Positions 60,501 through 64,000 of a stretch of DNA of 64,000 nucleotides are shown here, piece by piece. Both the position numbers and the translations under genes were made by a program. Position 1 is the first letter of the stretch, and the number at the start of each line of letters is the position of its first letter. The stretch covers positions 837,993-901,992 of the forward strand of contig CABFPE010000122.1 in assembly GCA_900660155.1 (NCBI GenBank). The letters are read 5' to 3'. The stretch comes from Hofstenia miamia (lineage: Eukaryota > Xenacoelomorpha > Acoela > Hofsteniidae). The notes below the pieces were generated by a model. It was not told the origin of the DNA and did not search any database. It saw only the letters and a program-made list of their open reading frames with translations.

Positions 60501-63500
60501 ATTACTAATACTTTCTGAATTCAAAAATTGCGCAACACTTAAATTAACAATGTATGGCATAAATTATTAAGTTTATCTCAGAGAAGCATATTTCAGCAAA
60601 CACACTCATAGGTACCAACACATGTCTTAGTTTTTCCAGCAATGCTAAAGCCTGTTCAAGTTTTATATAAAAAACCAACTTTCTCATAATATCTCGATAG
60701 TTATTGTTTCACCTACCTTTTTAGTACTATCAATGCCTTCTAATTCATCATCTGCATCGCCAGATGGTTGCCTCCGAAGTGTGCGTGCTAGCCTGTATTT
60801 GATAGATTTGAATTTGGAATCGCCACTCTTTTGTCTAGAATGTGATGTGACGAAATCCCCGAGCCTCTAAACAAATGGAAATTCATAAAGCATTTTAATA
60901 ATAATTAAATCACAATTTTTCATGAACGCATTATTTGATGCAATTTTAGAGGGTAACCGGTTGCACAAAACTATTGACTTACTAGCGTTTAATGTAACTT
61001 AAAGCAAAATTATATAACTTTTCTCAGATTTTAAAGCCCATTAAACATTTTAATAATTTAAAACCTTATTGTTTGACAACTGTTATAATAGTCCGTTTTC
61101 ATTAAAATCTGTTCTTGTATAAATTCTAAACTATTAAAAACTCAAATACTTAAGCGTATGATTGCAATCACACGAAAAATATAAAAATAGTGGAATCTAC
61201 TAAATTTGTTATGAAACATCCACGATTACATACTTAAGCGTAAGATTGCAATCACACGAAAAATATAAAAATAGTGGAATCTACTAAATTTGTTATGAAA
61301 CATCCACGATTACATACTTAAGCGTAAGATTGCAATCACACGAAAAATATAAAAATAGTGGAATCTACTAAATTTGTTATGAAACATCCACGATTACATA
61401 CTTAAGCGTAAGATTGCAATCACACGAAAAATATAAAAATAGTGGAATCTACTAAATTTGTTATGAAACATCCACGATTACATACTTAAGCGTAAGATTG
61501 CAATCACACGAAAAATATAAAAATAGTGGAATCTACTAAATTTGTTATGAAACATCCACGATTACATACTTAAGCGTATTTGATAAAAGTACAATAAAAT
61601 CACAAAATGCAGTTTGTCTTAGCTGTAAATAAATGCTTATTGTATAATAAAAATTGTAAACCACATACAACGTGAACCAAAACCTCGCAAAAGATTTTTG
61701 AATAAATCTGTAAGAATACCTTTAAATAGAAGAATATATTTCAACAAATACTCCATGTTATTATTTACGTACAAAATAAAAATATCTTGATAAGTTTCTA
61801 GATTGACAACTTCAAAATATCTACAAAATTAAAAAACTTTTCGAACTCATTTCGAACATTCTAAATATATAGATTTCTATAGAAAGAATGAAATTGAAAA
61901 AATGATAATTTTAAAAATGTCAATGAAATAATGAAGGAAAGTATACAAAACTTGAATGAAAAACACTAAACAAGATGAACACGATAGAACTTACAAGCAT
62001 AGTTTCTCAAAGGGAACACTAATTTGAGGGCGGTGTTTACAGTTCACGTGTTTGTATAGAGAAACAATTGCTTCTAAAAATAGAAGCATTATTGGAGCAG
62101 TTATTTATAGTGATGATAAAATCCATTTAAAACAAAAAGATCTCTTAAAGTATTGCTGACTTTAAATTTAAGTCAAGACAGAACGAGAAAATTATTGCAG
62201 AATTAATGTTATTGGAATCGTAGCTTAAAGGTTACATAATTACTGGAAATATTTTTCTAACCTGTGAAGGAAATTTTATTATTAACCTAGATTTAAATAT
62301 AATTTCTATTATGTACAAAGTACTGTATTTCTGTGATTAAAAACTGCAATGTTGATTCACTTCTAATTTTGGTTAGTAAAAATTCTTTGTTCAATAAAGT
62401 TTCCTTTTAGATTATGCATCTTCAATCAATAAAAAATGATTTCAGAGAAAAAAGTTTCATAATTTTATTAAATAGGCTAAAACGCTTTTGCGTTGAATTT
62501 ATAAACAATCACTTTTTATTGAGAATCCATATTTTTCATTAATTTGTTGATCAAACGTTTAGTTTCCATCCCTTGTCCGTTCAAGGGCGTTTGATACTTT
62601 GATACAATTCATACCAAAATCAGTAAGGCAATGAGATTTCACTCATATTTCCACATAAAAATTTTTGTGAAAAATTAACAGATAAGTATAAATGGCAAAC
62701 TTAATTTTAAAATTGGCCGTGACAAAACGATAGAATGTTTGTAGATTTCTTTACATGTTGAAAATAAGCATCTGGTTTAGATATATTTAAAGTGTGTGTG
62801 CATTTTTTGGGGCACCCTGTATTTTGTCATAAATAATGTTCAGAAAGTTTTGATTATGGCTAAATATTGAAATTATAGTCGATCGAGTTAAAATAGCATT
62901 CCCGTTAAAATTACATGCATTACAAAAGGATACAAATATAAAATTGCAGTTTCCGTCAATGCAGTTAACACCCACAATACGACATGACAATTCACCTGTA
63001 CTACCTTTTCCACTTGAGTTGACTAAAACAAAGCAGTTGAAATAAAAGTTGATTTTAATTATTGACAGCGTTTTAGTTGGACGTTAAATGATAATTAAGT
63101 GAATCTAAAGTTTCACTTAGAGTAGAGGTGATAATGCATGTCAATTGTAGCCAGCTGATCACTTGACCGTCTACGTCTAAACGTGGGTGCAAGAACAAAC
63201 TTAACCGATAGTTGTAAATAACCAATTTATTTTATATGAAAATGTAAACATTCTATCGTAATTAGGTGTAATAATCATAACAATTAATGTGGTAGATATA
63301 ATGAATAAAGTTAGTTTAGCAGGCTTAATGTTCAAATTTCCATAATGAAAATTTAATCAACTGAGAAGAGACACTTACACTTAAGATGGACTTCTTTTTG
63401 GACTTTTTAGACTTTGAACCGGCGCCCCATTGTTGTGAAGTGAGTTTTCCCTGTGCTGTGACGGAATTGAGCATAGTAGCTGGAGCAGAGTTGCTCTTAT

Positions 63501-63722
63501 TGTAGCTTGGCAACGATTCATTTGGTAACTTGTCCATCGGATTCTTAAAATAAAATCATTACAGATTCTAAAATGCAATTATCAAGATGAAATTCGTGAT
63601 TGCAGGATGTCCTGGCAAGTGGAATCTGACTATTAGAAAAACAACATATTTTAAATACCGTGTTTTCAAACCTTGCAAGGTACTCCACAGTCATCTCTAT
63701 TTATTGCACAGGAACAAAACAT
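57419..63722 (-). CDS. Bcl-2-family-like gene with long N-terminal extension
   Basis: The model has nine exons, all starting and ending in phase 0: 63722-63672 (ATG), 63543-63379, 63022-63005 (18-nt microexon, least certain), 60866-60717, 60380-60234, 60190-60044, 59627-59319, 58083-57955 and 57520-57419 (stop), about 405 aa. The last three carry, in family order, a BH3-like ICEQLIQMSERW, a BH1-like SWMSVAFIF, a BH2-like YLPFVNQNGGW and a hydrophobic tail. From the BH1 Trp to the BH2 Trp is 52 residues, the same as in human BAX, and an intron falls directly after NGGW in phase 0, as in BCL2. Such proteins control mitochondrial cell death. The BH1 NWGR is SWMS here, so partner binding is doubtful. 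The ~220-residue N-terminal part is polar, with a Lys-rich KSKKSKKK, probably disordered as in Mcl-1. Whether it is pro- or anti-apoptotic cannot be told. Confidence 0.58.
57955..58083 (-). CDS. Bcl-2-like gene, BH2 exon
   Basis: Forty-three codons between a good acceptor (ccatatttag) and donor (TGG|gtatgat). The exon ends in LYEFAVRCFDEMYLPFVNQN followed by GGW. The NGGW with the intron immediately after it is the most family-specific feature of the gene. Confidence 0.62.
58536..59074 (-). mobile_element. Tc1-like transposon, internally deleted
   Basis: Inverted ends GCTCAAGTCAAAACAGTGGCCAC (58536-58558) and the complement of GTGGCCACTTTTTGACTTGGGC (59053-59074). TA lies at the left border; the right border reads TT, so the target duplication is mutated. 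Only the last third of the transposase remains. It sits in the intron between the BH1 and BH2 exons of the Bcl-2-like gene. Confidence 0.75.
58701..59060 (-). pseudogene. Tc1 transposase C-terminal fragment (DD34E)
   Basis: The frame holds the second catalytic Asp in LEQDGATPHTSKLTKEFF and the Glu in PPNSPDLVPIENVWKILKDF, with 34 residues between them, the Tc1 DD34E spacing. The N-terminal DNA-binding domain and first Asp are missing. There is no ATG: the frame simply enters from the TIR, so it is a fragment, not an expressed gene. Confidence 0.8.
59319..59627 (-). CDS. Bcl-2-like gene, BH3/BH1 exon
   Basis: The acceptor is gttttttttag before 59627 and the donor is TTCAAT|gtaatttg at 59318. 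The BH3-like segment ICEQLIQMSERW (59600-59565) fits the pattern hydrophobic-small-x-x-Leu-x-x-hydrophobic-small-acidic-x-hydrophobic. A Ser/Pro/Thr/Asn-rich insert of about 30 residues follows, then LFRRILSDVLPRPTSWMSVA as BH1. If the donor is not used, the frame runs on three codons to a TGA at 59310. Confidence 0.6.
60044..60190 (-). CDS. Bcl-2-like gene, acidic exon
   Basis: Exactly 49 codons between acceptor (gttaagtaatttag) and donor (GAAAAC|gttagc). Acidic and Thr-rich (FVDEVLDDTLILSDATPEK, later TSVTQPTTPEQEN). No domain recognised. Confidence 0.55.
60234..60380 (-). CDS. Bcl-2-like gene, basic/Ser-rich exon
   Basis: Also exactly 49 codons, acceptor gctatactttag, donor GACGGG|gttgat. 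Starts MKKNKKKHLRSTNEK and ends SVDESTVCDG. Because it begins with ATG after the acceptor it could alternatively be an internal start. No domain recognised. Confidence 0.52.
60717..60866 (-). CDS. Bcl-2-like gene, Arg/Ser-rich exon
   Basis: Fifty codons between acceptor (ccatttgtttag) and strong donor (AAAAAG|gtaggt). Encodes RLGDFVTSHSRQKSGDSKFK and KYRLARTLRRQPSGDADDE; the RRQPSGD looks like a basophilic kinase site. Confidence 0.55.
61160..61579. repeat. 84-bp minisatellite, five units
   Basis: Five almost identical 84-bp units, starting at 61160, 61244, 61328, 61412 and 61496. Each includes the perfect palindromes GATTGCAATC and CTTAAG. It lies in an intron of the Bcl-2-like gene. No spacers differ between units, so this is not a CRISPR array. 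Confidence 0.95.
63005..63022 (-). CDS. Possible 18-nt microexon of the Bcl-2-like gene
   Basis: TCAACTCAAGTGGAAAAG lies between ctgctttgttttag and gtagtacag; a second donor 9 nt on (TACAG|gtgaat) would make it 27 nt. Either length keeps the frame. A microexon this short is easily a chance match. Confidence 0.3.
63379..63543 (-). CDS. Bcl-2-like gene, second exon
   Basis: Fifty-five codons, acceptor gattttattttaag, donor TTAAGT|gtaagtg (full consensus). Encodes NPMDKLPNESLPSYNKSNSA and ends in a Lys/Ser-rich SKSKKSKKKSILS. Polar, probably disordered. Confidence 0.52.
63672..63722 (-). CDS. Bcl-2-like gene, probable first coding exon
   Basis: ATG at 63722 in a favourable context (gaaaATGT), 17 codons (MFCSCAINRDDCGVPCK), donor TGCAAG|gtttga. 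Stops lie just upstream in all useful frames and no acceptor is seen, so a start here fits. The five cysteines are odd for this family. The exon assignment is tentative. Confidence 0.4.
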
Positions 63723-63950
63723 TTTCATTAAAGAAGCATTAATTATATGCAAAGTTCAAATTTGCATATTACTCTCTGTAATAAAAGATCTAGGTCAAAT
63801 AAAATTCGTGAAATTGTTGAAATATTTTCTATATACAAAAGAAAAAAGAATTTTTTACAAGGGAAACTTCAGTAAACACTTTAAACAAAAAATGTTCAAA
63901 AAACTTGTTCATCAATCACCATGCGCTTTAAGATTGCAACTGTCAAAAAA

Positions 63951-63954
63951 AATA

Positions 63955-63990
<36 letters not shown>
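63951..63990. repeat. TA microsatellite
   Basis: A run of TA dinucleotides near the window end. Similar shorter runs lie at about 27056-27086, 27626-27648 and 28335-28360. Confidence 0.9.
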
Positions 63991-63992
<2 letters not shown>

Positions 63993-64000
63993 CGCTAGTT

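Noticed and set aside
63381..63578. Alternative frame through the second exon of the Bcl-2-like gene
   Set aside because: It ignores the splice acceptor at 63544 and ends in a stop just before the consensus donor. The phase-0 frame agrees with the other exons.

Overview
The window is AT-rich, intron-bearing animal DNA. It has spliced exons with GT/AG borders, a cytochrome P450, an integrin-beta-like stalk, what reads as a Bcl-2-family gene, and many decayed DNA transposons and LINEs. Transposon types (mariner, Tc1, P-element-like, hAT, piggyBac-like, several LINE groups) fit an invertebrate, possibly an arthropod. The sequence alone does not fix the species. There is no operon, CRISPR array, rRNA or tRNA that I can support. 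Assembly gaps lie at 5779-6778, 31924-31944 and 45333-46023.

Layout. 1-17 kb is mostly transposon-filled: a possible first exon (470-619), a hAT-type MITE (1924-2291), a small mariner derivative that keeps an open DNA-binding-domain ORF (3941-4550), a 1.7-kb hAT-type element (8022-9737), a P-element-family transposase relic (10978-11945, minus), and a 1.36-kb tandem duplication (12126-16120) whose first copy was split by a Tc1 element (13395-14653). At 17515-19677 there is an intact, intronless gene for a secreted oligopeptidase-A-like M3 metallopeptidase, the clearest gene here. 22-29 kb carries scattered exons of a very divergent cytochrome P450, with a piggyBac-like MITE, a nested 114/64-bp minisatellite and a foldback element in its introns. 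29.5-30.75 kb is the C-terminal part of a LINE polymerase.

31-53 kb is largely intergenic: a hAT-type MITE pair (35007-35249 and 47837-48084), a hAT relic, a mariner relic, a LINE ORF1, and three pieces of one LINE family. Two of these keep a 3' stem-loop with compensatory changes. An integrin-beta-like secreted single-exon ORF sits at 49356-49934 on the minus strand. The last 7 kb (57419-63722, minus) holds a multi-exon gene, all exons in phase 0, whose 3' exons show BH3-, BH1- and BH2-like segments in Bcl-2 order and spacing followed by a hydrophobic tail. A Tc1 fragment and an 84-bp minisatellite sit in its introns.

The genes do not form a pathway. The most notable items are the Bcl-2-like gene, the secreted OpdA-like peptidase, the covarying LINE 3' hairpin and the mini-mariner with an intact DNA-binding ORF.
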